From the NCBI RefSeq assembly GCF_003143935.1, contig NZ_QFRX01000001.1, forward strand, positions 8,025,220 to 8,089,219: 64,000 nt of DNA, in the 5' to 3' direction. Below, piece after piece: positions 51,621 through 61,672 of this stretch. The notes beneath the pieces were generated by a model. It was not told the origin of the DNA. It saw nothing but the letters and a program-made list of their open reading frames with translations, and ran no database searches. Numbering within the stretch: position 1 is the stretch's first letter; every line of letters begins with the position of its first letter. A program made the translations under genes and the position numbers. Source of the stretch: Streptomyces sp. Act143. GTDB lineage: Bacteria; Actinomycetota; Actinomycetes; Streptomycetales; Streptomycetaceae.

Positions 51621-52606
51621 ATGTGAACGAGCACGAAGGACCGAACGAACACCAAGGGCAACCGAGCCACACCGCAGACGGAGCACAGGTGAGTACGGGC
51701 ACGAGTAAGGGCACGAACGGCGACGCGGCCGGAATCCCCGACGCGGCCATCCCCGAGCTGGTGATCATCTCCGGCATGTCCGGGGCCGGCCGGTCGACCG
51801 CCGCGAAGTGTCTGGAGGACCTCGGCTGGTTCGTCGTCGACAACCTGCCGCCCGCGCTGATCCCCACCATGGTGGAGCTCGGCGCCCGCTCGCAGGGCAA
51901 CGTCGCCCGGATCGCGGTGGTCGTCGACGTCCGCGGCCGGCGCTTCTTCGACAACCTCCGCGAGTCCCTCGCCGACCTCGAGGCCAAGCACGTCACCCGG
52001 CGGATCGTCTTCCTGGAGTCCTCCGACGACGCCCTGGTGCGCCGCTTCGAGTCCGTGCGCCGCCCGCACCCCCTCCAGGGCGACGGCCGCATCGTCGACG
52101 GCATCGACGCCGAGCGCGAACTGCTGCGCGAGCTGCGCGGCGACGCCGACCTGGTCATCGACACGTCCAGCCTCAACGTGCACGAACTGCGGGCCAAGAT
52201 GGACGCCCAGTTCGCCGGCGAGGAGGAGCCCGAGCTGCGGGCCACGGTCATGTCGTTCGGCTTCAAGTACGGCCTCCCGGTCGACGCCGACCTGGTCGTG
52301 GACATGCGCTTCCTGCCCAACCCGCACTGGGTCCCGGAACTGCGCCCCTACACCGGCCTGAACGAGGAGGTGTCGGCGTACGTCTTCAACCAGCCCGGCG
52401 CCAAGGAGTTCATCGACCGCTACAGCGAACTGCTCCAGCTCATCGCGGCCGGCTACCGCCGCGAGGGCAAGCGGTACGTGACCATCGCGGTCGGCTGCAC
52501 CGGCGGCAAGCACCGCTCCGTGGCCACCTCCGAGAAGCTCGCCGCCCGCCTCGCCTCCCAGGGCGTGGAGACGGTGGTCGTACACCGGGACATGGGACGC
52601 GAATGA
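51617..52606 (+). CDS. rapZ: RapZ/YvcJ-family nucleotide-binding protein
   Basis: A 329-residue protein overlapping uvrC by ATGA. The first 45 residues are a polar, poorly conserved lead. Walker A is GMSGAGRS (53-60), with Arg replacing the usual Lys. The C-terminal domain has VMSFGFKYGLPVDADLVVDM, RFLPNPHWVPELR and the phosphate-binding IAVGCTGGKHRSVATSEKLA. In E. coli RapZ binds small RNAs and GlcN6P. In Firmicutes YvcJ hydrolyses GTP. In actinobacteria the role is open, but the gene is nearly always beside yvcK and whiA. Confidence 0.96.
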   Translation: MNVNEHEGPNEHQGQPSHTADGAQVSTGTSKGTNGDAAGIPDAAIPELVIISGMSGAGRSTAAKCLEDLGWFVVDNLPPALIPTMVELGARSQGNVARIAVVVDVRGRRFFDNLRESLADLEAKHVTRRIVFLESSDDALVRRFESVRRPHPLQGDGRIVDGIDAERELLRELRGDADLVIDTSSLNVHELRAKMDAQFAGEEEPELRATVMSFGFKYGLPVDADLVVDMRFLPNPHWVPELRPYTGLNEEVSAYVFNQPGAKEFIDRYSELLQLIAAGYRREGKRYVTIAVGCTGGKHRSVATSEKLAARLASQGVETVVVHRDMGRE

Positions 52607-53679
52607 CCGCACGTACTCCGCGGCTGGGCCGGCTCGGCAGGCTGGGCCGGACGGTGCCCGAGTCCCGCGCGGGCCGGCCCGTCGAGGCCCGGGGCGCCCG
52701 CCCGCGCCGCCGCGGCGCCCAGCCCAAGGTCGTCGCCCTCGGCGGCGGCATGGGGCTGTCCGCCTCGCTCGCCGCGCTGCGCCGGATCACCGGCGACCTC
52801 ACCGCCGTGGTCACCGTGGCCGACGACGGCGGCTCCAGCGGGCGCCTGCGCGACGAGCTGGGCGTCCTGCCGCCCGGTGACCTGCGCAAGGCCCTGGCCG
52901 CCCTGTGCGGCGACGACGACTGGGGCCAGACCTGGGCCCGCGTCATCCAGCACCGCTTCCACTCCAAGGGTGACCTGCACGACCACGCGGTCGGCAATGT
53001 GCTGATCGTCGCCCTGTGGGAGCAGCTCGGCGACCATGTCCAGGCCCTCGACCTGGTCGGCAAGCTGCTCGGCGCGCACGGCCGGGTGCTGCCCATGTCC
53101 GCCGTACCCCTGGAGCTCCAGGCCCTGGTCAAGGGGCACGACCCGGAGCGGCCGGAGGACGTGGACACCGTCCGCGGCCAGGCCACCGTCGCCCTCACCC
53201 CGGGTGAGGTGCAGTCCGTGCACCTGGTGCCGCACGACCCGCCCGCCGTCCCCGAGGCGGTGGCCGCGGTCCTGGACGCGGACTGGGTGGTCCTCGGCCC
53301 CGGCTCCTGGTTCTCCTCCGTCATCCCGCACCTGCTGGTGCCGGAACTGCTGGACGCGCTCACGGAGACGAAGGCGCGCCGGGTACTCTCGCTGAACCTC
53401 GCCCCGCAGCCCGGAGAAACCGAAGGCTTCTCCCCGCAGCGTCATTTGGAGGTTTTGGGACGACACGCCCCTAAACTCGCCCTGGACGTGGTGCTGGCCG
53501 ACGAGGCCGCCGTGCCGGACCGTGACTCGCTCGCCGACGCCGCCAAGCGGTTCGGCGCCGCGGTCGAGCTGGCCCCGGTGGCCCGGCCCGACGGAACCCC
53601 GAGGCACGACCCGGAGCTGTTGGCCGCCGCGTACGACCGTATTTTTCGGATGCATGGAAGGATCGGCCCATGGCGATGA
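52603..53679 (+). CDS. yvcK: YvcK/GlmR-family (CofD-like) protein
   Basis: A 358-residue protein, start overlapping rapZ by ATGA. A basic lead (RPVEARGARPRRRGAQ) precedes the CofD-like fold: VVALGGGMGLSASLAALRRI, VVTVADDGGSSGRLRDELGV, PPGDLRKALAAL, FHSKGDLHDHAVGN and VLGPGSWFSSVIPHLLVPEL. The family binds UDP-GlcNAc and controls flux into cell-wall precursors. In actinobacteria the homologue (CuvA) is needed for wall growth at the pole. Its last ten bases overlap the whiA start. Confidence 0.95.
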   Translation: MTARTPRLGRLGRLGRTVPESRAGRPVEARGARPRRRGAQPKVVALGGGMGLSASLAALRRITGDLTAVVTVADDGGSSGRLRDELGVLPPGDLRKALAALCGDDDWGQTWARVIQHRFHSKGDLHDHAVGNVLIVALWEQLGDHVQALDLVGKLLGAHGRVLPMSAVPLELQALVKGHDPERPEDVDTVRGQATVALTPGEVQSVHLVPHDPPAVPEAVAAVLDADWVVLGPGSWFSSVIPHLLVPELLDALTETKARRVLSLNLAPQPGETEGFSPQRHLEVLGRHAPKLALDVVLADEAAVPDRDSLADAAKRFGAAVELAPVARPDGTPRHDPELLAAAYDRIFRMHGRIGPWR

Positions 53680-54659
53680 CGGCAGCGGTGAAGGACGAGA
53701 TCTCCCGGCTCCCCGTCACCCGGACCTGCTGCAGAAAGGCGGAGGTCTCCGCCATCCTGCGGTTCGCCGGCGGCCTTCACCTGGTGAGCGGGCGCATCGT
53801 GATCGAGGCGGAGCTGGACACCGCGATGGCGGCCCGGCGGCTCAAGCGGGACATCCTGGAGATCTTCGGCCACAGCTCGGAGCTGATCGTGATGGCGCCG
53901 GGCGGACTGCGCCGCGGCTCGCGTTACGTCGTCCGGGTGGTTGCCGGCGGTGACCAGCTGGCCCGCCAGACCGGCCTGGTCGACGGCCGGGGCCGGCCGA
54001 TCCGCGGCCTGCCGCCGCAGGTCGTCTCCGGGGCCACCTGTGACGCGGAGGCCGCCTGGCGCGGTGCCTTCCTGGCGCACGGCTCGCTCACCGAGCCCGG
54101 CCGTTCCTCGTCCCTGGAAGTGACCTGCCCGGGCCCCGAGGCCGCGCTCGCCCTGGTCGGCGCCGCCCGCCGCCTCTCCATCGCCGCGAAGGCCCGCGAG
54201 GTGCGCGGCGTGGACCGCGTGGTCGTGCGCGACGGCGACGCGATCGGCGCGCTGCTCACCCGGCTCGGCGCCCATGAGTCGGTGCTGGCCTGGGAGGAGC
54301 GCCGGATGCGCCGCGAGGTGCGGGCCACGGCGAACCGGCTCGCCAACTTCGACGACGCCAACCTGCGCCGCTCCGCCCGCGCGGCCGTCGCCGCCGGGGC
54401 CCGCGTGCAGCGCGCGCTGGAGATCCTCGCCGACGACGTGCCCGAGCACCTCGCCGCCGCCGGGCGGCTGCGCATGGAGCACAAGCAGGCCTCGCTGGAG
54501 GAGCTGGGCGCGCTCGCCGACCCGCCGCTGACCAAGGACGCCGTCGCCGGCCGTATCCGCCGGCTCCTGGCGATGGCCGACAAGCGCGCCTCCGACCTCG
54601 GCATCCCGGGCACGGAGTCCAGCATCACCGAGGAGATGGCCGACAATCTCGTCGGTTGA
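53670..54659 (+). CDS. whiA: Sporulation regulator WhiA
   Basis: A 329-residue protein, the same length as the S. coelicolor protein and, from memory, nearly identical to it. ATG 53670 lies within the end of yvcK. Domains: a degenerate LAGLIDADG homing-endonuclease fold (about 1-215, CCRKAEVSAILRFAGGLHLV, CDAEAAWRGAFLAHGSLTEP) and a C-terminal helix-turn-helix (ASLEELGALADPPLTKDAVA). WhiA works with WhiB to stop aerial growth and start sporulation septation. It is also expressed from its own promoter inside yvcK in S. coelicolor, so a similar internal promoter is likely here. Confidence 0.98.
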   Translation: MAMTAAVKDEISRLPVTRTCCRKAEVSAILRFAGGLHLVSGRIVIEAELDTAMAARRLKRDILEIFGHSSELIVMAPGGLRRGSRYVVRVVAGGDQLARQTGLVDGRGRPIRGLPPQVVSGATCDAEAAWRGAFLAHGSLTEPGRSSSLEVTCPGPEAALALVGAARRLSIAAKAREVRGVDRVVVRDGDAIGALLTRLGAHESVLAWEERRMRREVRATANRLANFDDANLRRSARAAVAAGARVQRALEILADDVPEHLAAAGRLRMEHKQASLEELGALADPPLTKDAVAGRIRRLLAMADKRASDLGIPGTESSITEEMADNLVG

Positions 54660-54673
54660 TCAATAGTCAAGAC

Positions 54674-54714
54674 GCCGGTGCCGCCGCCCACTTGGGTGAA
54701 CGGCACCGGCTTTT
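54674..54714 (+). terminator. Rho-independent terminator after whiA
   Basis: GCCGGTGCCG (54674-54683) pairs with CGGCACCGGC (54701-54710), followed by TTTT (54711-54714). This is one of the few terminators in the window with a U-tract. Confidence 0.88.
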
Positions 54715-54805
54715 GCATGTCTGTGAGGCACCCTTGACTGGATCATGAACTGTCATGAGCCTGGCATACGTTCGCTGCTGTGGCGGACCACCGCAAGGGG
54801 GGCAC

Positions 54806-57757
54806 ATGAGACGAAGAGCGAGACCGATCCTCGCCGTTGGCGCACTCCTTCTGGGCGGGGCGGGCCTCGCGCCTCTCGCCCAGGCCGCGGAGAGCGGCAG
54901 CTCTCCCGGTCCCGACGAGATCAAGGTCTTCCGGGCCGAGGTCACCGGCGCGCAGGTACCCCTGCTGCTGGCGGCCGGCCAGGACGGCCACGAACTGAGC
55001 GAGCAGGTCCCCGCGAAGGGCACCGCGACCGTCGAGGTCTACCTCACCGACAAACAGGCCGACAAGCTGGAGAAACAGGGCGTCGAGCTCACCGAGCACA
55101 CCCTCTCTGCGAAGGCCGAGGACCGCGTCGAGGCCGCCGCCGACGGCGTGTACCGCCCCTACAGCGGCACCGGCGGCCTCAAGGCGGAGGTCCTCGCCAC
55201 CGCCCAGGCCAACCCCGGCCTCACCAAGGCCGTCTCCATCGGCAAGACCGTCAACGGCCAGGACATCCTCGCGCTCAAACTGACCAAGAACGCGAAGCAG
55301 ACCAAGGACGGCGCCAAGCCCGCCGTCCTGTACCTGTCCAACCAGCACGCGCGCGAGTGGATCACCCCGGAGATGACCCGCCGGCTGATGCACTACTACC
55401 TGGACCACTACAAGACCGACCAGCGCATCAAGAAGATCGTCGACTCCACCGAACTGTGGTTCGTGCTCTCGGCCAACCCCGACGGCTACGACTACACGTT
55501 CACCGGCACCGACCAGCGCTTGTGGCGCAAGAACCTGCGGGACAACAACGGCGACGGCTCCATCGCCATCGGCGACGGCGTCGACCTCAACCGCAACTTC
55601 GCCTACAAGTGGGGCTACGACAACGAGGGTTCGTCCCCCAACCCCACCAGCGAGACCTACCGCGGCGCGGGACCCGGCTCCGAGCCCGAGACCAAGGCAC
55701 TGGACGCCTTCGAGAAGCGGATCGGCTTCACGTACGGCATCAACTACCACTCCGCCGCCGAACTCCTCCTCTACGGCGTCGGCTGGCAGGTGGCCACCGA
55801 CACCCCGGACGACGTCATGTACAAGGCGCTCGCCGGCACCCCGGACAACTCCGCGATCCCCGGCTACCGGCCGCAGGTCTCCTCCGAGCTGTACACCACC
55901 AACGGCGAGGCGGACGGCCACGCGTCGAACGTCAACGGCCTGGCGATGTACACGCCCGAGATGTCGACCTGCCAGACCGCCTCGGACCTCGACCCGAACG
56001 ACCAGTGGAACGCGGCCGACTGCCAGTCAGTGTTCAACTTCCCGGACGACGAGAAGCTGATCCAGCAGGAGTTCGAGAAGAACATCCCGTTCGCTCTCTC
56101 CGTTGCCGAGTCGGCGAAGCAGCCCGATCAGCCGAAGTCCTCGCTCGGTCTGAAGGCCGCCGACTTCACCCCGAAAACCTTCGCCACGTCCTACTCGCGC
56201 GGCGCCGACCAGGAGGTCTCCGTCGTCGTGCGCAGGGCCGTGCGCGACAAGGAGCTCAAGTACCGCGTCAACGGCGGCCACACGCACGACGTGCCGCTGC
56301 GCGCGTGGAAGGGCGGCGAGACGTACGGCGGTGAGGACAACCTCTACTTCGACGAGTACCGCGCCAAGGTCCCCGAAGGCGACCCTGGCGACAAGGTCGA
56401 GGTGTGGTTCACCGGCTGGACGCCCGACAAGAAGCGCACCTCCAGCCAGCACTTCACCTACACGGTCGCCGAACGCCCGCGCGCGAGCACGCTCGTGGTC
56501 GCCGAGGAGGGCGCTGCCGCCACGCAGGCCCAGACCTACGTCGACGCGCTGAAGGCCAACGGCCGCAAGGCGATCGTCTGGGACGTCGCGACCCAGGGCG
56601 CGCCCGACGCGCTCGGCGTCCTCGACCACTTCGGCACCGTCGTCCACTACACGGGCGCGAGCATTCCCGGCAACGCCACCCAGCTCCAGCTGCGCGCCTT
56701 CCTCAACGAGGGCGGCAAGCTGATCGAGGCGGGTGAGCGGGCCGGCGGCAGCGTCGACCTCGGCGGCGGCACCCTGTCGAACGACTTCAGCCAGTACTAC
56801 CTGGGCGCCTTCACCCGCACCTCGCTGCCCAACGCCACCGCCTTCCAGGGCAGCGGCGAACTCGCCGGTGCCGGCGCGGCCCTCGGCGCGGCGCCGGGCA
56901 ACCCGCTCGACACCGCCGGGTCGTTCAGCGTCACCTCCGACAACCTGCCGGTCGCCACGTTCCCGCAGTTCGCCAGCGCGGGCGCGGGCGGCTACCCCGG
57001 CACGGTCAACCCGTACGGGCCCTACGAGGGCGCCTCCATGGCCGCCGTCACGCACAGCGACTACGCCTGGAACCGTCTGACCCGCACCATCGACCTCACG
57101 AACGTGACCGCCGCACAGGCGCCCACGTTCCAGACCCGGATGCTGTGGAACACCGAGGAGGGCTACGACCACGCCGTCCTGGAGGCCCACACGACCGGGG
57201 CCGAGGACTGGACCACCCTCCCGGAGAAGAACGGCGCCACCAGCACCGCGGTGCCCGCCGAGTGCGAGGCCGGGTACTTCATCGCGGCCCACCCCGCGCT
57301 CAAGCGGTACCTGACACTCGGCGACGGCGGCTGCACGGCCTCCGGGACCAGCGGCCAGTGGAACAGCTTCACCGGGGCGTCGGCCGGCTGGCAGCAGGTC
57401 TCCTTCGACCTGTCCGCCTACGCCGGCAAGAAGGTCGAGATCTCGGTCAGTTACATCACCGACCCCGGCAGCGGCGGTCGCGGCGTCCTCGTCGACAACG
57501 CCTCGGTCGTCATCGGCGGCCAGGCGGTCGAGACCGAGGGCTTCGAGACCTCGCTGGGCGCCTGGAGCGTCCCCGGACCGCCCGCGGGCAGCCCGGCGGT
57601 CGTGAAGGACTGGGGGCGCGCCGGTGAGCTGTTCAAGACGTACGGCGCGGTCACCACGGACGACACCGTGCTGCTGGGCTTCGGCCTGGAGCACGTCACC
57701 GCGGCGGCCGACCGCACGGCACTGCTCGGAAAGGCGCTCGCGGCGCTCGACGGATGA
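54806..57757 (+). CDS. Secreted M14 zinc carboxypeptidase
   Basis: A 983-residue protein from ATG 54806 (ribosome binding site AAGGGGGG) with a signal peptide MRRRARPILAVGALLLGGAG ending near AQA-AES. A pro-region (about 35-115) precedes the catalytic domain (about 120-430): YLSNQHAREWITPEMTRRLM supplies the HxxE zinc ligands, WFVLSANPDGYDYTFTGTD the substrate Asn/Arg region, and GINYHSAAELLLYG the third His. Beyond it lie about 500 residues with an Ig-like region and a domain resembling immune inhibitor A C-terminal sequences (STLVVAEEGAAATQAQTYVD, TAVPAECEAGYFIA, VSFDLSAYAGKKVEISVSYI). It probably digests protein in the medium during development or nutrient release. Confidence 0.93.
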   Translation: MRRRARPILAVGALLLGGAGLAPLAQAAESGSSPGPDEIKVFRAEVTGAQVPLLLAAGQDGHELSEQVPAKGTATVEVYLTDKQADKLEKQGVELTEHTLSAKAEDRVEAAADGVYRPYSGTGGLKAEVLATAQANPGLTKAVSIGKTVNGQDILALKLTKNAKQTKDGAKPAVLYLSNQHAREWITPEMTRRLMHYYLDHYKTDQRIKKIVDSTELWFVLSANPDGYDYTFTGTDQRLWRKNLRDNNGDGSIAIGDGVDLNRNFAYKWGYDNEGSSPNPTSETYRGAGPGSEPETKALDAFEKRIGFTYGINYHSAAELLLYGVGWQVATDTPDDVMYKALAGTPDNSAIPGYRPQVSSELYTTNGEADGHASNVNGLAMYTPEMSTCQTASDLDPNDQWNAADCQSVFNFPDDEKLIQQEFEKNIPFALSVAESAKQPDQPKSSLGLKAADFTPKTFATSYSRGADQEVSVVVRRAVRDKELKYRVNGGHTHDVPLRAWKGGETYGGEDNLYFDEYRAKVPEGDPGDKVEVWFTGWTPDKKRTSSQHFTYTVAERPRASTLVVAEEGAAATQAQTYVDALKANGRKAIVWDVATQGAPDALGVLDHFGTVVHYTGASIPGNATQLQLRAFLNEGGKLIEAGERAGGSVDLGGGTLSNDFSQYYLGAFTRTSLPNATAFQGSGELAGAGAALGAAPGNPLDTAGSFSVTSDNLPVATFPQFASAGAGGYPGTVNPYGPYEGASMAAVTHSDYAWNRLTRTIDLTNVTAAQAPTFQTRMLWNTEEGYDHAVLEAHTTGAEDWTTLPEKNGATSTAVPAECEAGYFIAAHPALKRYLTLGDGGCTASGTSGQWNSFTGASAGWQQVSFDLSAYAGKKVEISVSYITDPGSGGRGVLVDNASVVIGGQAVETEGFETSLGAWSVPGPPAGSPAVVKDWGRAGELFKTYGAVTTDDTVLLGFGLEHVTAAADRTALLGKALAALDG

Positions 57758-57847
57758 GCGCGGACAAACACGGACGAGCGGGGAGCGCACTGGTCAACAG
57801 TGACTGACTCTCCGTAGTCAATTCGGGCCATAGAGCCTTTCGGCCCG

Positions 57848-57883
57848 GGCGGTCCGTACCCCTACTGGCGGGTACGGACCGCC
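57848..57883 (+). terminator. Hairpin terminator between M14 peptidase and gap
   Basis: GGCGGTCCGTACCC (57848-57861) pairs perfectly with GGGTACGGACCGCC (57870-57883). TAGGGT near 57932 may be the -10 of gap. Confidence 0.8.
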
Positions 57884-58012
57884 TGCCCGTGTATGGGGCA
57901 TCTCGATGTCACCGAGGAGGCGTCGGAGAGGTAGGGTCGTAGGCGGTCGGGGACATCCCAAACAGAGCTCGCCGGCACCGCATAGCCGGCGTACCAACGA
58001 GGAGATCGGTTC

Positions 58013-59023
<1,011 letters not shown>

Positions 59024-59045
59024 TCGACAGAGCAGGCAGCTTGAT

Positions 59046-59098
59046 ATGAGTGCAGGGCTCGGGCAGCGCGGCGGCGCGTTGTCCGAGCCCTCGCTCAT
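59046..59098 (+). terminator. Long imperfect hairpin between gap and pgk
   Basis: ATGAG (59046-59050) and AGGGCTCGG (59054-59062) pair with CCGAGCCCT (59083-59091) and CTCAT (59094-59098), with inner pairing of GCGC-rich sequence. Either attenuation or an RNA-processing site between two glycolytic genes. Confidence 0.6.
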
Positions 59099-59145
59099 GT
59101 GATCAGCTTTCGTACGAGCCAGAGCCCTCTCCAGGAGTCCCCTAT

Positions 59146-60357
59146 ATGAAGACGATCGACGAACTTCTCACCGAAGGCGTCGCAGGCAAGCGGGTCTTCG
59201 TCCGCGCCGACCTCAACGTGCCGCTGGCCGGCACCACCATCACCGACGACGGCCGTATCCGCGCGGTGCTGCCCACCGTCAAGGCGCTCGCCGAGGCGGG
59301 CGCCCGCGTGGTCGTCGCCTCGCACCTGGGCCGCCCCAAGGGCGCCCCGGACCCGGCGTTCTCCCTCGCCCCCGCCGCCGCGCGCCTCGGTGAACTCCTC
59401 GGCGCCGACGTCGCGTTCGCCACCGACACGGTCGGCGAGTCCGCCACGGCCACCGTCGCCGGCCTCACCGACGGCCAGGTCGCGGTCGTCGAGAACCTCC
59501 GCTTCAACGCCGGCGAGACCTCCAAGGACGACGCCGAGCGCGCCGCCTTCGCCGACCAGCTCGCCGCCCTCGCCGACGTCTACGTCGGTGACGGCTTCGG
59601 CGCGGTGCACCGCAAGCACGCCTCGGTCTTCGACCTCCCGGCCAAGCTGCCGCACTACGCCGGCTACCTCATCGCCACCGAGGTCGGCGTCCTGAAGAAG
59701 CTCACCGAGGACGTCCAGCGGCCCTACGCCGTGGCGCTCGGCGGCTCCAAGGTCTCCGACAAGCTGGCCGTCATCGACCAGCTCCTCGGCAAGGCCGACC
59801 GCATCCTCATCGGCGGCGGCATGGCCTTCACCTTCCTCAAGGCCCAGGGCCACGAGGTCGGCACCTCCCTCCTTCAGGAGGACCAGATCCCGGCCGTCAC
59901 CGAGTACCTGGAGCGCGCCGAGAAGCTCGGCGTCGAGCTGGTCCTCCCGATCGACGTCGTGGTCTCCCCGGGCTTCCCGGACCTGAAGGCCAAGGCGCCC
60001 ACCGAGCACACCGCCGTCGACGCGGACAAGATGCCCGAGGGCCAGCTGGGCCTCGACATCGGCCCGAAGACCGGTGAGCTGTACGCGAGCAAGCTCGCCG
60101 ACGCCAGGACCGTGTTCTGGAACGGCCCCATGGGCGTCTTCGAGCACCCCGACTACGCCGAGGGCACCAGGGCGGTCGCCCAGGCCCTCGTCGACTCGGA
60201 CGGCTTCACCGTCGTCGGCGGCGGAGACTCCGCCGCCGCCGTGCGCACGCTCGGCTTCGACGAGACCGCATTCGGCCACATCTCGACCGGCGGCGGCGCC
60301 TCCCTCGAATACCTCGAGGGCAAGACGCTCCCCGGCCTCGCCGCACTGGAGGACTGA
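59146..60357 (+). CDS. pgk: Phosphoglycerate kinase
   Basis: A 403-residue protein from ATG 59146 (MKTIDELLTEGVAGKRVFVR). Substrate site motifs RADLNVPLAGTTITDDGRIR and ASHLGRPKG, hinge region EVGVLKKLTEDVQRPYAVAL, nucleotide site GGSKVSDK and VFWNGPMGVFE, and C-terminal GGGDSAAAVRTLGF. Transfers phosphate from 1,3-bisphosphoglycerate to ADP. The stop lies four bases from the tpiA ATG, so the two are translated together. Confidence 0.98.
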   Translation: MKTIDELLTEGVAGKRVFVRADLNVPLAGTTITDDGRIRAVLPTVKALAEAGARVVVASHLGRPKGAPDPAFSLAPAAARLGELLGADVAFATDTVGESATATVAGLTDGQVAVVENLRFNAGETSKDDAERAAFADQLAALADVYVGDGFGAVHRKHASVFDLPAKLPHYAGYLIATEVGVLKKLTEDVQRPYAVALGGSKVSDKLAVIDQLLGKADRILIGGGMAFTFLKAQGHEVGTSLLQEDQIPAVTEYLERAEKLGVELVLPIDVVVSPGFPDLKAKAPTEHTAVDADKMPEGQLGLDIGPKTGELYASKLADARTVFWNGPMGVFEHPDYAEGTRAVAQALVDSDGFTVVGGGDSAAAVRTLGFDETAFGHISTGGGASLEYLEGKTLPGLAALED

Positions 60358-60363
60358 CCCTTT

Positions 60364-61140
60364 ATGAGCACGCGCACGCCGCTGATGGCGGGCAACTGGA
60401 AGATGAACCTCAACCACCTCGAGGCCATCGCGCACGTCCAGAAGCTCGCCTTCGCCCTGGCCGACAAGGACTACGAGGCCGTCGAGGTCGCCGTCCTGCC
60501 CCCCTTCACCGACCTGCGCTCCGTGCAGACCCTGGTCGACGGCGACAAGCTGAAGATCAAGTACGGCGCCCAGGACATCTCGGCCCAGGACTCCGGCGCC
60601 TACACCGGCGAGATCTCCGGGGCGATGCTGGCCAAGCTGAAGTGCACGTACGTGGCCGTCGGCCACTCCGAGCGCCGCCAGTACCACGCCGAGACCGACG
60701 AGATCGTCAACGCCAAGGTCAAGGCCGCCTACAAGCACGGCCTGACCCCGATCCTGTGCGTCGGCGAGGAGCTGGACGTCCGCGAGGCGGGCAACCACGT
60801 CTCCCACACCCTCGCCCAGGTCGAGGGCGGTCTGAAGGACCTCCCCGCCGAGCAGGCCGAGTCCATCGTGATCGCCTACGAGCCCGTGTGGGCCATCGGC
60901 ACCGGCAAGGTCTGCGGCGCCGAGGACGCCCAGGAGGTCTGCGCCGCCATCCGCGGCAAGATCGCCGAGCTGTACACCCAGGAGCTGGCCGACCAGGTCC
61001 GCATCCAGTACGGCGGCTCCGTGAAGTCCGGCAATGTCGCCGAGATCATGGCGCAGGCCGACATCGACGGGGCGCTCGTGGGCGGTGCGTCGCTCGATGC
61101 CGACGAGTTCGTCAAGATCGTGCGCTTCCGCGACCAGTAA
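60364..61140 (+). CDS. tpiA: Triosephosphate isomerase
   Basis: A 258-residue TIM barrel. Catalytic Lys in GNWKMNLNH, His in VGHSERRQYH, Glu in VIAYEPVWAIGTGKVCG (with flexible loop 6) and phosphate-binding YGGSVKSGN and GALVGGASLD. Interconverts dihydroxyacetone phosphate and glyceraldehyde 3-phosphate. Starts at ATG 60364 six bases after pgk and ends before a perfect hairpin. Confidence 0.98.
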   Translation: MSTRTPLMAGNWKMNLNHLEAIAHVQKLAFALADKDYEAVEVAVLPPFTDLRSVQTLVDGDKLKIKYGAQDISAQDSGAYTGEISGAMLAKLKCTYVAVGHSERRQYHAETDEIVNAKVKAAYKHGLTPILCVGEELDVREAGNHVSHTLAQVEGGLKDLPAEQAESIVIAYEPVWAIGTGKVCGAEDAQEVCAAIRGKIAELYTQELADQVRIQYGGSVKSGNVAEIMAQADIDGALVGGASLDADEFVKIVRFRDQ

Positions 61141-61174
61141 GTATGCGGTAGCGGCGATACGTCGTACCCTTGCG

Positions 61175-61200
61175 GGGGCACAGCCCGGTGGCTGTGCCCC
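61175..61200 (+). terminator. Perfect hairpin between tpiA and secG
   Basis: GGGGCACAGCC (61175-61185) pairs with GGCTGTGCCCC (61190-61200) around a 4-base loop. Confidence 0.82.
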
Positions 61201-61236
61201 TGTCGTCCGTCCAGATCCGAGGAAGTTGGTCCAGCC

Positions 61237-61473
61237 GTGGTTATGGGGTTCTCGATCGCCCTGATCGTCTTCAGCGCGCTGATGATGCTGCTGGTGCTGA
61301 TGCACAAGGGCAAGGGTGGCGGCCTCTCCGACATGTTCGGCGGCGGCATGCAGTCGTCCGTCGGCGGTTCCTCCGTCGCCGAGCGCAACCTCGACCGGAT
61401 CACCATCGTGGTCGGTCTGCTGTGGTTCGCGTGCATCATCGTGCTCGGTCTCCTCATCAAGACGAACAACTGA
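61237..61473 (+). CDS. secG: Preprotein translocase subunit SecG
   Basis: A 78-residue protein (start GTG 61237; ATG 61243 is the alternative). Two membrane helices (about 4-22 and 53-73) are joined by a glycine-rich cytoplasmic loop with KGKGGGLSDMFGGGMQSS, the family signature. It associates with SecYE to aid protein export. Location after tpiA is typical for actinobacteria. Confidence 0.96.
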   Translation: MVMGFSIALIVFSALMMLLVLMHKGKGGGLSDMFGGGMQSSVGGSSVAERNLDRITIVVGLLWFACIIVLGLLIKTNN

Positions 61474-61490
61474 CCGCCACGCACTTTCCG

Positions 61491-61602
61491 TACGTAAGGC
61501 CCCATGTTCGGTACGCGCCCCTGAGCGCGGCCTATCATGGGGCTTGCGTCTAGATGTGGGGGCTGTAACTCCAATCACTGGACGCGCGTTGGGCCTTACG
61601 TA
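61491..61602. repeat. Widely spaced 12-bp perfect inverted repeats around a promoter region
   Basis: TACGTAAGGCCC (61491-61502) and GGGCCTTACGTA (61591-61602), 88 bp apart. The second arm overlaps a promoter-like pair CTGGAC (61578-61583) and TAGACT (61601-61606), 17 bp apart. A hairpin CGAAGCGA/TCGCTTCG (61620-61644) follows in the leader. Confidence 0.55.
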
Positions 61603-61672
61603 GACTGAGGCGCTCGCAACGAAGCGAAACGCCGACTCGCTTCGCGGCACCATCACGCAGGGAGTTACGACC

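Noticed and set aside
57890..57940. RecA-NDp-like element before gap (TGTCACCG with TAGGGT)
   Set aside because: The spacing between the two parts is far longer than eight bases, so only the -10 was considered.
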